A stretch of 64,000 bases of DNA from Certhia americana (Eukaryota; Chordata; Aves; Passeriformes; Certhiidae), in assembly GCA_018697195.1 (NCBI GenBank), contig CM031864.1, positions 29,563,668 through 29,627,667 of the forward strand. The letters run 5' to 3'. The notes under the pieces were generated by a model. The model saw nothing but the letters and a program-made list of their open reading frames with translations. It did no database searches and was not told the DNA's origin. The translations under genes and the position numbers were made by a program. Positions 55,501-64,000 of this stretch are shown here, in pieces; the first letter of the stretch is position 1; each line of letters starts with the position of its first letter.

Positions 55501-58500
55501 GTCCCAAAGGATAAACCAGTCCCTGAAGCTGAGCCAGGCCTTGCATGGCACCAGGAGCTTGGAAGAGGTCTCCTCCAAGCACTGGCAATTACTTGCTGCT
55601 CGGGATCTCCAGAAAGGGGGCTCCATCCAGGCAGAGATGGAACAGCTCCTGGGCAGTGCAGGTAAGAGGAAGCTCTCCATTCCTGGTGTGGCTCACGTTG
55701 GCTGAAGCTAGTACAGCATGTTTTATTCTCTGGTGGTAACCAGTGGCTCTAAGCAGGTGATGGACATCATGGAGTGGGTTGGTACAGTGGGTTTGGGAAC
55801 CTTCATTTGTAATCAGAGCTTTGGCAGTAACCTAAGGGCCAAATTCCCTCCTGCTAGTAACAGGGGCACCAAATGCCACATCCCTGCCCTGGCCCAGATC
55901 CCCAGATCAAACAAAGGCTGTAGCAAAGTGAAGCCCAATGCCAGCAGTGGCTCCTGCCACCCCAGTTCCATATTTTTGCCTTCTCCTGAGGATGCTGTGA
56001 CTGGTTGTGCTGGTGCTACTGGGTGTAACCCCTCAGCTTTGTTGTGGCATGCAATCTTTTGAGAATGACACCAATTTTCTAGGCACCCACGGTGCACTGA
56101 GGGTGACAGCAGTCACCTGTAGCAGCCCTGTAGCTTGTGGGCCCTCAGTTTTACCCAAGAAATGCTGTGTCACAGGTAAATAGTGGAACAGAACACACAA
56201 GGGGACAGGGAAGGTAACAAACCCAGCCCTCAGAGCCAGTGTTGTAACCAGAGGTAATGGGATCTGTCCCCTCTCCTTTCTCTGATGCAGTATGCCAGAG
56301 GATGATGGCAGATGAGGTGGCTGTGGGTAGCCCAAGCAAGGAAGAAGAGCTTCTGCAGCTCATGAGTGCAGCCCTTGGTGAGTTCAGGCTGGGCAGGCAA
56401 GGGGCAGGGTGGGCTCCCAAACATCCATCACCCCTGGGCATGCTCCAGGGACTGGGCGAGCAGGAGGCTTCCCTGCAGGCACCTGGTGGAACTTCTCCAG
56501 AAGGAAAGGCCTATCCACAGGCTGTGCTCTGGGGCATTAAACCAGCCAGGGAGGGTGGGAGTGGGGGATTTCTCTGAAGCACATGCTGAAGAGGTCAAAC
56601 CATGAGAGGTGAAGTGCTCCCACAGTGTCTCCTGAGCCAGAGTCACTGCACAGACACCACGTGGAGGCTCCAGGGTCCAGCTGTGTGCAGGCTCTGGCTG
56701 CCACCTGAGGAAGAGGCCAGCCCTGTTTCTGTCCCCACAGCTGTTGCATCTGAGAGGATTGCTAGAGAGAATGCTGCTGCTGCTGCAAGGAAGATGGCAT
56801 CTAGAAAACGCAGGTTTGGCACCTCACAGCACAGAGCTTTGCTCCTTCCACTCTTTCAGATTTTTCCCAGAGCTCCCCTATAGTGTCACTGCTCTCTCTT
56901 TGGTCATTTGGCCCTCTCAGATGTAGGCATAGGTGGCCTTTGGGTGTAAACTGCAGAATTACCAGGGAAAGGAGAAAAATGAGCACTCCCCACCCCCAGT
57001 TCAGATTTACTCTTCACACCTTGTGCACATCTCGTGCACTTCATCCTCCATCAACCCCTGGAACGCCACCTGGGCAGTGTTCAGATTCCCAGAAAAATCA
57101 CTTAAAATCCCACTGGAGCCATACTTAGATCTCTGGACTCATGTCTCACCTCCTGGGAATACTCCAGCCATGAGCCCTTGCAGCTTCACACTGGGATATA
57201 AAGCAAATGGAAAAATGATGGTGAGCACCTGAGCTGAGCTGATTTCTTGAGCCCAGTTATGTAAATGCACCCTGGACACCATCCATCCCACCCCAAAGGG
57301 ACAGACAGCAACTGCTATAAATGCATTTTTCTATGACCCACCAGCCAGGACACTGATATTCCATCCAGACCCTTACCCCAAACCTACCGAATCGCTTCTG
57401 GGCCTGCAGGCTGCTGGGCTGGAGGAGGAAACACTGCAGATAAGCAGGACAGACGCTCCCAAGGCTGCCACATGCAAGAAGAGAGCCCAGGGCAGGGTAT
57501 CCAGTGCCCTCTGCCATTGTTCAATCTCCTCCAGGAACAGAAATCCCAACCCCGGGGCTATCCTCCATCAGCTGCTTCCCATCTTAGCCCCCCTTCCATC
57601 AAACCAGTGCCCTCCTTGTGCCTCTGGCTGCTCTTGATGCTCTCTCTGCTCTTCCCTTCTGGCAGGTTTGAGGAGGAGGGTGAGGAGGATGAGGAGGAAG
57701 AGGAGGAAGGACACTACTTTCAGAAGAAGAAGAAGCAGAAAGAGACAGAGAAGCAAAAACAGAAGCAGAAACAGAAACAGAAGCAGAAACAGAAGGAACA
57801 GCAGGAGGAGGAGGAGGAGAATTTGTTGCCCTGGAGCAAAAAGCCCAAGTCTAGGCGTCCTCAGCGTGTGCAGGAAGAGGGAGAGGACCTCGAGACACAG
57901 AGGATGGTAAGAAAAGACCCCGTGTGCTGGCAGGCTGAGCATGTTAGCCAGGCAAGAAAGAGAGGAGGTGCTGTGAGACAAGAGATGTTACATAAATGGG
58001 GTGAGACCTGGAGAGTTGCAGAAAGGCATCAGGGAAAGGCTCCCCCCTACAGGCTCTGGAGTCCTGCCCCAGGCAGACTTCACCACATCTAGTCAGGGCT
58101 GGCCAAGCGATTCACACCATCCTCTGTGGCCACCAGGGAAACTGAGACGTACTGGAAAGCAAATACTGGGTCATAAATCCCACTGGCAAGGCTGCTCCAG
58201 CTCACAGTGGTGCATCCCAACAGGAGAGCTCAGCCCCAGTGCAGCAGCTCCCTGGCTGATGCCACCTGTGCCCTGACTCTGCAGGGATGGGCCTGGGATG
58301 CCATCCGGGAGCTTGTCAGGAGCTTCTGCAAGTTCCAGAGGGAGATGGAAGATTATAGACGCCGTGCAGAATTTGAGGAGTTTCTCCGTCAGGAGCGACG
58401 AAACGAGAGGGAAAGTAGGTCCAATGTCCTGCCACCCCTTCTCCTCCCTCCCCAGGACACCCCTGGGTTCACATAGAGAAGAAAACGAAGGAAAAAACCC

Positions 58501-61442
58501 GTCCCTTACCTCCCACCACCATGACTTAGTGCTCCATTATGCTGTTGCATCTCTCTCAAACAATGTTGTATATGCAAGTTTGTATCCCTGCCTCAAAAAT
58601 AAAAAACCCAAAACAAAAACCCAAATAAAAACAAAAAAAACCAAAAAAAACAAAACAGGAAACACTAAATGGAGCTAAGGTGAGACAGTCCAGAAAAATA
58701 AACAAAAGGAAATTGTTTTCTAGGCAACAGGGAGCTGGCCTAACAGAAAGTTTACAAACAGGTTTGAGAGGAGGCTGGAAAAGCAGTTAGAGAAGTAATC
58801 TACTAAACACACAGAAACCCTATTTAGATCAAGAAAATTTTGTATGTAGAGGAAACAAGAGATTTTTTCCCTTTCATCCTCACTCATTATCTGCCTGTGG
58901 GCTCTGTCAGAGCCAGGGCCAACAGCTAGACATGCCAGCAGGCTTTAGGAACAGGCCATTCCCTATGGAAACAGTGACCATAAACACTCCATGGGTGCAA
59001 AGAGGAGGAGGGATGGAGGAGATCACCAAGCTAGAGGGAGGGTGTAGTCTGCAGAGGCAGAAAGGCCCTCAGCAAATCGCATGCAAGTAAGGGAAGCACA
59101 GGTGAGGTGAAGGAGCAAACCCAGTGCTGGGCAGCAGGACACAGCATCTCTTCCCCTGCTTCAGACTTGCCCATCAAGGAGAAGAAGAAGAAGAGCAAAA
59201 GTCCCACAAAGGGAGCAAAGTCCCACTCCCGCAAGGGCAAAGCCCAGCCAGAAAAGGTGACGCTGATAAAACGCCGCATTCTGGACAAACAGCTCATCGT
59301 CGTCAACTTCCTCGTCAACGACCTCCGCTTTTACCTGGAGATGGACAAGTAAGTTCTTCCTCCACCAGGAACTTGGGTACCACTACAGAATCCCAGAATG
59401 GCTTGGGATGGAAGGGACATTAAAGGTCACCTTGCTCCAACTCCCTGCCATAGGCAGGGACATGTCCCGCTGGACCAGGTTCCTGAGAGCTCCATACAAC
59501 TTGGTATCAACCTCCCTTGGCTCTGGCCTGAACCCGTCTCTGATGGAGACTTCCAAAGCCCCCATTTCAGCATGCAGTCATCCCCTGGTTCAGGGTTCCT
59601 GTTTGAAATCCTTTTGGTTTGGTAGTCCCAAGCAAGCCAACATTTTTCCTGCACCATTCTGGATGTCCCAATTGTGGTGGAATTTCTCTCTTGACTTTGT
59701 CCATGTTCCCAACAAACCTCTAAGGCAAATCCATGGCAAATGGGCACCAGCCCTGCAGCCAACACCCCCACAACAGGCAAATCCCCAGCTTTCAGTCCTG
59801 CTCTTTTCCCAAAAAGGGGGAACATCACTTGCCCCAGGGGAACCCTGTGACCGCGAAAGTGGCAGAAGAGGGAGGTAGCTTTTCATACCTCCTGTGACAC
59901 TGTTCCACACCTTGAGGGTTGCTTTTCCTGGCCAAGCAAATACCAAATTAAGCAAGAACACGACTGTCTAGCCCAGCAGTTACCAGCACCTGTTTTAGAA
60001 CAAGAGCCCACATGCCTTTGCAGGTTTTCCAGGTTGGCTGACTGTGAGGAAGCTTCAACACCCTGCAGCATGCGGTCAGAAAAGCACGTTGCCTTTCTCA
60101 GAAAGAAACTTGACATCATCAGCAGGCTTTTCCTGAACTCTGATATCCCCCCCAAGCTGCGGGTGAGACCCCAGGACCTGCCCAGGGAGGTTGGAGGCTG
60201 CTGCCTGCTCATTGCTCAAGACCATTGGGATCAACTGGGAACAGTGGTGGGGAAAGAGGAACAGGCAGGGATCTGGATCTGCTGGAGGGACTTTGGGACA
60301 TGCTCTGGAGCTTGGGGCTTCCATGTGGGCTGTGAGGGGTGGGAAGCAACCCCCCACCCTGATAAATTGAGAACAAGCAGATGGGTAAGGATGGGAGAGG
60401 GGGGATGATTCTGCAGCAGTACCTGCTGGAGAAATGCCAGGGCTGAAGCGCCAGGATGGTGCTACACACCACCAATCCAGTCCTTTCACTCTTCAGAGGC
60501 CAGTGTCACCATCATCCCCTCCCCACTGCACCCACCCCATGTCCTCCCAGTAGCTCTGCCACCTCCCCTTTGGAGGGCACAATGCTTCTCACAGAAATCC
60601 AGGTGGGATCCTGCCCTTGTGCCTGGGGCAAGCAGCCAGGATGGAATCTGGGTCTCTTAGACACTGCTGAGGTGGAGTCAGGGCCAAACCTGGCTCATCA
60701 GGAGTGCTGCAAAGTGCTTTGGTCTCTTCTGTGCCCAGGTCAACATCTCTGAGAAAGACAGGGATTCAATCTGGCGTTCATCTTCCAAGGGGCCACTGAC
60801 CCGGGCCATCTACCACAACGCCAAGGTCACCCTCTTCCCCATCCTCATGTACTTCTGGAGAAGGTGCCTATCCAACCTCTGGGGATGCCACCCTTTATCT
60901 CCAGCCACTTGTTCCTCTGCCGTGCTGAACGTGCAGATGAGACACTCCCCAGTTGCTCAGCTGGAATTGTCTCCTTGGAGCTTCAATGATGTTTCTCACG
61001 CAGGTTCTGCACCTGGAAGGTGATGAGGAGCTTTCAGGCCTACCAGGAGGACAGGAGCTCTGAGAGCTGTGAGGAAGACAAGAGCTCTCGGCTCATCAAG
61101 GGGGACAAGAGCTCCAGGATCCAAAAGGAGGACAGGAGCTCTCAGCTCACCAAAGGGGACAAGAGCTCCAGGATCCAAAAGGACAGGAGCTCTGAGACCC
61201 ACAAGGAGGACAGGAGCTCTCGGCTCATCAAGGGGGACAAGAGCTCCAAAAGGATTCAAAAGGAGGAGAGGATCTCTCAGGAGCCCAAAGGCAGCAGAGG
61301 CCACAAGAAGGGCAGGGTTCCAGCCTCCTCACCTCCTCCCAAAGTTCCCAGGATCTCCGGCCTCAAGAAGCTGGTGGCCATTCCCTCTGCCACACGTTTT
61401 GCTCCAGGTTTGTTCTTCCAGTGCAGAAACACCCAGACCTGA
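49460..61442 (+). CDS. RGSL1: Regulator of G-protein signalling-like protein 1, 16 coding exons
   Basis: Exons: 49460-49522, 49790-49864, 50626-50755, 51588-51692, 51959-52120, 52280-53238, 53723-53785, 55430-55661, 56291-56377, 56741-56813, 57666-57906, 58285-58414, 59165-59348, 60024-60162, 60739-60863, 61004-61442. They sum to 3,207 nt (1,068 residues plus TGA); every junction is GT-AG and in phase. Recognition rests on segments I recall in human RGSL1: FGQTP...MGRWFLWPE, HRLPHFCKSSLCLHL, the RGS-like domain around residues 395-519, RSFCKFQRE, LFLNSDIPPKLRV and MYFWRRFC. Human RGSL1 is about 1,076 residues. RGS proteins usually speed GTP hydrolysis by G-alpha, but this divergent domain may not. 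A weak hydrophobic stretch (VTLFPILMYFW) lies near 910-920. Odd points: an acidic KQ-rich exon 11 where mammals have more RGS-like sequence, and a tandem-repeat tail. The true start may lie in an unseen upstream exon. Confidence 0.93.
49790..49864 (+). CDS. RGSL1: RGSL1 exon B
   Basis: 75 nt, phase 0 at both ends, between TTCCAG and GTGAGA. It encodes FGQTPLYISGMGRWFLWPE, one of the segments most like mammalian RGSL1. Confidence 0.93.
50626..50755 (+). CDS. RGSL1: RGSL1 exon C
   Basis: 130 nt, phase 0 to 1. It encodes WLEKHRLPHFCKSSLCLHL and LCQRLLGFIRSGE, very close to the mammalian sequence. The acceptor is ACGCAG; an earlier AG at 50600 would put TAA in frame, so 50626 is chosen. Confidence 0.92.
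51588..51692 (+). CDS. RGSL1: RGSL1 exon D
   Basis: 105 nt, phase 1 to 1. It encodes LLNWQSADLWLLERCISG. The acceptor is a CAGCAG doublet, so use of the second AG would drop one codon (Ala) without shifting the frame. The donor is GTGGGC. Confidence 0.92.
51959..52120 (+). CDS. RGSL1: RGSL1 exon E
   Basis: 162 nt, phase 1 to 1. It encodes GEELIDFWLITERLLG, an RGS-like helix pattern, then LQATHLREGSSVLTLC. A GT at 52019 is not used, because reading through keeps the mammalian length. Confidence 0.93.
52280..53238 (+). CDS. RGSL1: RGSL1 exon F (long exon with the RGS-like domain)
   Basis: 959 nt, phase 1 to 0, about residues 179-498. It opens with a TRREVLSKMQ...QSYWLPKFF segment, then a poorly conserved polar linker. 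From about residue 395 comes the RGS-like domain: RPFRDFLQHQ, LLDLWHDLEEFL, FFLRHLIGENICKTYLEE. The donor is GTACAC after EICK. Confidence 0.94.
53723..53785 (+). CDS. RGSL1: RGSL1 exon G
   Basis: 63 nt, 21 codons, phase 0. It encodes LYEEFLADDDRRFL, which completes the RGS-like domain (mammals have a similar YDEFLDEEDYWFL). Flanked by CTCCTCAG and GTAAGA. Confidence 0.92.
53858..53894 (+). repeat. GGGA/GGAA purine microsatellite in RGSL1 intron
   Basis: Degenerate tetranucleotide purine repeat shortly 3' of exon G. Confidence 0.88.
55430..55661 (+). CDS. RGSL1: RGSL1 exon H
   Basis: 232 nt, phase 0 to 1. It encodes RINQSLKLSQALHGTRSL and DLQKGGSIQAEM, closely matching mammalian RGSL1. The acceptor is CGCTGCAG and the donor GTAAGA. 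Confidence 0.92.
56291..56377 (+). CDS. RGSL1: RGSL1 exon I
   Basis: 87 nt, phase 1 to 1, flanked by GATGCAG and GTGAG. The product (ADEVAVGSPSKEEELLQLM) shows no clear mammalian match, so inclusion rests on splice sites, open frame and phase. Confidence 0.75.
56741..56813 (+). CDS. RGSL1: RGSL1 exon J
   Basis: 73 nt, phase 1 to 2. It encodes an Ala/Arg-rich helix-like stretch (ERIARENAAAAARKMASRKR). The acceptor is CCCACAG. The donor AG|GTTTGG is weak; the phase fits only the next exon at 57666. Confidence 0.72.
57666..57906 (+). CDS. RGSL1: RGSL1 exon K, acidic and Lys/Gln-rich
   Basis: 241 nt, phase 2 to 0. It encodes a Glu-rich block, then a Lys/Gln dipeptide run from an AARCAR hexanucleotide repeat (about 57,750-57,795), a second Glu block and a basic RRPQR segment. 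It is low complexity, probably disordered or coiled coil. Flanked by TCTGGCAG and GTAAGA. Confidence 0.85.
58285..58414 (+). CDS. RGSL1: RGSL1 exon L
   Basis: 130 nt, phase 0 to 1. It encodes GWAWDAIRELVRSFCKFQRE and EFEEFLRQE, with a clear mammalian counterpart. The donor GTAGGT at 58415 is set by phase with the next exon. Confidence 0.9.
58597..58662 (+). repeat. A-rich (AAAAC-like) tract in RGSL1 intron
   Basis: A runs separated by CC or C; possibly an old poly(A) tail, but no source element was recognised. Confidence 0.8.
59165..59348 (+). CDS. RGSL1: RGSL1 exon M
   Basis: 184 nt, phase 1 to 2. A Lys/Ser-rich basic start is followed by VTLIKRRILDKQLIVVNFLV and NDLRFYLEM, close to mammalian RGSL1. 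The donor is GTAAGT. Confidence 0.92.
59385..59550 (-). mobile_element. CR1 LINE in RGSL1 intron
   Basis: Reverse CR1 end (CCCAGAATGGCTTGGGATGG, ACATTAAAGGTCACC, CCCTGCCATAGGCAGGGACA) lying just 3' of exon M. The 5' part is diverged, so the far boundary is approximate. Confidence 0.85.
60024..60162 (+). CDS. RGSL1: RGSL1 exon N
   Basis: 139 nt, phase 2 to 0. It encodes LFLNSDIPPKLR, which I recall as identical in the human protein. Flanked by TTTGCAG and GTGAGA. Confidence 0.94.
60739..60863 (+). CDS. RGSL1: RGSL1 exon O
   Basis: 125 nt, phase 0 to 2. It encodes AIYHNAKVTLFPILMYFWRR, with a short hydrophobic stretch that could touch a membrane but is short for a full segment. The donor GTGCC is weak but phase-consistent. 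Confidence 0.92.
61004..61442 (+). CDS. RGSL1: RGSL1 exon P (last exon, tandem-repeat tail)
   Basis: 439 nt from the CACGCAG acceptor to TGA at 61440-61442. It starts with the conserved FCTWKVMRSFQAY, followed by about nine copies of a nonapeptide (consensus (E/G)D(K/R)SSxxxK) and a basic Pro/Lys-rich tail. An internal GT at 61408 (CCAG|GTTTGT, phase 1) could splice on to an unseen exon. Confidence 0.88.
61046..61290 (+). repeat. 27-bp coding minisatellite in RGSL1
   Basis: About nine degenerate 27-bp units built on GACAAGAGCTC-like cores, each encoding nine residues. One unit has lost a codon and one has gained one, all in frame. Confidence 0.85.
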
Positions 61443-61735
61443 CATCTTTTATGTCCCCCTGAAAAGACCCCCTCCTTCACACAGCTTTGAGGGTGTATGT
61501 GGTGCAGGCCTGCTGGGAAAATGGAAGGGAATATTTTTTTTTTTCTTGTCAAAATCATCCAAAAACTGTCCAGCGGGATTTTAGAAATTTTCTTTGTTGA
61601 ATAGGGAAGTGAGCACAGAGACTTCCCAAGCAAAGAGCTGTTGCATAATTCCTATTTATTGCAACAACTGAGTTAAAAATACTCAGGCACACCCCCTGAA
61701 ACAGAAATAAAAAAAAACCCAATCTTTCAGGTTGC
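61443..61735 (+). other. RGSL1: RGSL1 3' UTR with poly(A) signal
   Basis: The first canonical AATAAA after the stop is at 61706-61711, giving a UTR of roughly 290 nt. No strong GT-rich downstream element is obvious, so the end is tentative. Confidence 0.5.
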
Positions 61736-63334
61736 AAGTCAGATAGGAGCAGGAAAAGAAGAACTGTGCAGCCAAACACCAAGCACATGGCATTCCATGG
61801 AGGGTGCTTTGAATATCTGGAATGGAGAATAAGCTCCATCAGGGTTTGAGGTGACAACTCCAGGGAAAGAGATGTTTTTTCTTCCTCATCCCCATGTTTA
61901 GTTTTGATACACTGAATAACTCTAAACTGAAAAACACCAAGTGATGCTGAGCGCTGTCAGTCTGCCTGACATCCTGCTCCTTGGCTGAATATTCATTTGG
62001 AAATTGTCTAATTGATTTTTGATTAAAAGGGAAACCAAAATAGGCACATACTAATCTTGCTTTGACGGATGAGTGGGTGTCAGCAAGCTGCTGTTCTGCT
62101 CCTTGTCATTTATCACTGTCAAGTTCTGGCTAAAAAGCAGCAGAGTTCGAGGATTTGGATGCCTCCAGTCAGGTGCTTGATCTCCTGCTTCACAGCAGGG
62201 CTGAGGTGACAGAGCCCTGTGCTCCTGGAATGCCAAGCCATGTCTGTAGCTCAAACCACCCCAGGCCTTGGCCATTCCCATGGACAACACTCAGTCTTCA
62301 GCTTGGATCTCCAGCTTGTTAATGAGCCTCACTCCTCTTCCAGGACCTTCTCAAACGTGGTTGTTGTAATGTAAAAATCACAAGAAAGCCCCCAGAAAAA
62401 CCCCATGTATCTCATGTGTATTCCGAGCTAGTGATAAGCCAGAAGCCTTGTGTTAGTCCGGAGCTACTGGCTGTGTTTTCCAGGACAAGGACAGTGTTTC
62501 CCAGGGTCTTCAGGGAGCAGAGAGATTCAGATTAGAGATAGGAAATCGGTTTTTACACTAGAGGGTGGTAAAACACCAGTGGAGATTGCCCAGAGAAGCT
62601 GTGGCAGGCCCATCCCTGGAAATATTCAGGTTGGATGGGGCTCTGAGCAACCTGGTCTAGTGGAAGGTGTTGGGGGCTGCACTAGATGGACTTGAAAGGC
62701 CACGAATTATTCTGTGTTTGAATCAGTGCAAACTGCTGCAAGGGTTGGGACAGTCCCAAGCAGCACAGCCCATGTTTATCTACAGCCACAGAGAGTGACT
62801 GCACTGGGAGGTGCTCTGGGCACGTAGAAAAGGCTGTGATCTCTCCAGTATGGACATTAATCCCACAGGGACTGTCCCTGGGACAACAGTCCCCAAGACA
62901 CCACTCCTTGCTGCATCTCACATGGATGAGTGACAGGAACCAGGCAGAAAAAATCCCTCAGCTTGCCTGGCATGTGAGGGACAAGATGTATGACCCAAAA
63001 TAGCTGCTGATTGTGACTCTACTGATGTCCACACCAGCTCCAGAGACACTTTTCTGCACCGTATGCTTTCACCAATGACCTTTCTCTGAGGGTCTTGCTT
63101 TTCTAACTTTTAGGTAAAATCTTGCTTTTGAGCTGGGGAAGAAAAATTGGGGTTGCTGCCTTTTAAAAAGCACTGAAATTGCTGGGGGAAAGACCTGTAA
63201 TTGCAGAGAAAACCTCCTCTCCCCCACGCTGTGCTCTCCCCTCATTTTGAGGGCTGGGTGGTTGGCAGGCAGGGACCCATCTGCCATCACCAGCAGTCAC
63301 TGTGGGACTGTCACTGCACTGCCTGACCCCAGGG
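61736..63334. other. Intergenic region downstream of RGSL1
   Basis: Holds a CR1 end at 62,520-62,722 and an AT-rich block at about 61,965-62,045 that may be regulatory. No gene was recognised. Confidence 0.55.
62520..62722 (+). mobile_element. CR1 LINE, 3' end
   Basis: GATTCAGATTAGAGATAGGA, GAGGGTGGTAAAACACC, CCCATCCCTGGAAATATTCA, GGTTGGATGGGGCTCTGAGC and a terminal ATTATTCTGTG. About 200 bp. Confidence 0.87.
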
Positions 63335-63773
63335 TGATGCCTGGAGAGACTCCCTGGAACAGAGGCTGGACAGAGTTAAAGGAATAAAGCAGGGATTTAT
63401 TAAAAGACCTTCAAAGGACACACCTTGGGCAGTACAAGAACAGGGCCAGGGCTACACCCAAGATGGACCTCGAGCCAGGAGTTCTCACACTTTTATAAGT
63501 TTTGGTCCATTTCCATATTGGGGTTAATTGTCCAATTCCAGCTCCAGGTTTTGCAGTCCCATCCTCCCAGATTGCTCTCCTCAATTCTCTGTTGTTTGCA
63601 CTTTTTGGGTCCGAAGCTGCAGCTTTGATGTCCTTGGTTCTGGGTCTGGAAAAGGATTGTTCTGTCTGACTGAGCTGTGAAGAGAACTTGCTGACACTTT
63701 ACATGAAGTTCAGAGTTATACAGCAATGCAGTACAGAATCTGAAAAATATGAAAGCTAAAACTTAAGGTGTCA
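63335..63773 (-). mobile_element. Solo endogenous retrovirus LTR, copy 3
   Basis: 439 bp from TGATGCC to GGTGTCA, flanked on both sides by AGGG (63331-63334 and 63774-63777), a likely 4-bp target duplication. On the minus strand TTATAAAAG lies at 63498-63490 and AATAAA at 63401-63396. It is the best preserved of the three. No retroviral coding sequence adjoins it. Confidence 0.88.
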
Positions 63774-64000
63774 AGGGCACGGCCACCAGCATGGAGCAAC
63801 TCCCAGGACAAGCTGTCCAGGCAGGCACAAAGCCTGGCACACCTGCCCATCTCCCATTTCTGCCAGAGAGCCAGGGTGGGACATGTCACCCCCACCTTGC
63901 AGCCCCCAAATTGTTTTGCCATCACGGAGTTCTCAAGGCTTTGCTCAGCCGTCCTTCCTTGTGCTCGGGGCAAGCCCCAAATGATTTTTGACACCACTGC

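Noticed and set aside
57472..58092. 206-codon open frame across RGSL1 exon K
   Set aside because: Only 57666-57906 is bounded by splice sites that fit the phases; the rest is intron read-through.

Overview
This is vertebrate nuclear DNA, almost certainly from a bird and probably a songbird. The genes have short exons with GT-AG introns. The interspersed repeats are mostly 3' ends of CR1 LINEs, plus three related solo retroviral LTRs of a type I associate with passerines. The encoded glutamine synthetase is near-identical to avian GLUL as I remember it.

Only two protein-coding genes can be supported. GLUL lies on the minus strand: promoter near 41.31-41.38 kb, non-coding exon 1 ending at 41,261, six coding exons from 40,185 to 35,948, and a long 3' UTR to about 34.58 kb. 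All six coding exons join in frame to exactly 373 residues. RGSL1 lies on the plus strand from about 49.44 to 61.73 kb. I joined 16 exons whose phases all agree, giving 3,207 nt (1,068 residues plus stop). The two genes are divergent, about 8 kb apart, and the GLUL-RGSL1 order matches human 1q25.3 as I know it. They share no pathway: GLUL makes glutamine from glutamate and ammonia, while RGSL1 is an RGS-domain protein of poorly known function.

Layout: 1-34.6 kb is intergenic and downstream of GLUL. I see no credible exons there, but it holds LTRs (3.85 and 12.22 kb), CR1 fragments, a CTG repeat, a 26-base G run, small tandem repeats and a few possible non-coding elements. 34.6-41.4 kb is GLUL, with a 151-bp tandem duplication in intron 2. 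41.4-49.4 kb is the shared upstream region, with a CpG island, a long open frame of doubtful meaning and two CR1 copies. 49.4-61.7 kb is RGSL1. 61.7-64 kb holds a CR1 copy and a third LTR with a clean 4-bp target duplication.

The most interesting signals are in RGSL1. The part of the protein where I recall a second RGS-like domain in mammals is occupied by an acidic Lys/Gln-rich exon (exon 11). The last exon carries a nonapeptide tandem repeat of consensus (E/G)D(K/R)SSxxxK. No bacterial-type system, CRISPR array or tRNA/rRNA gene was seen.
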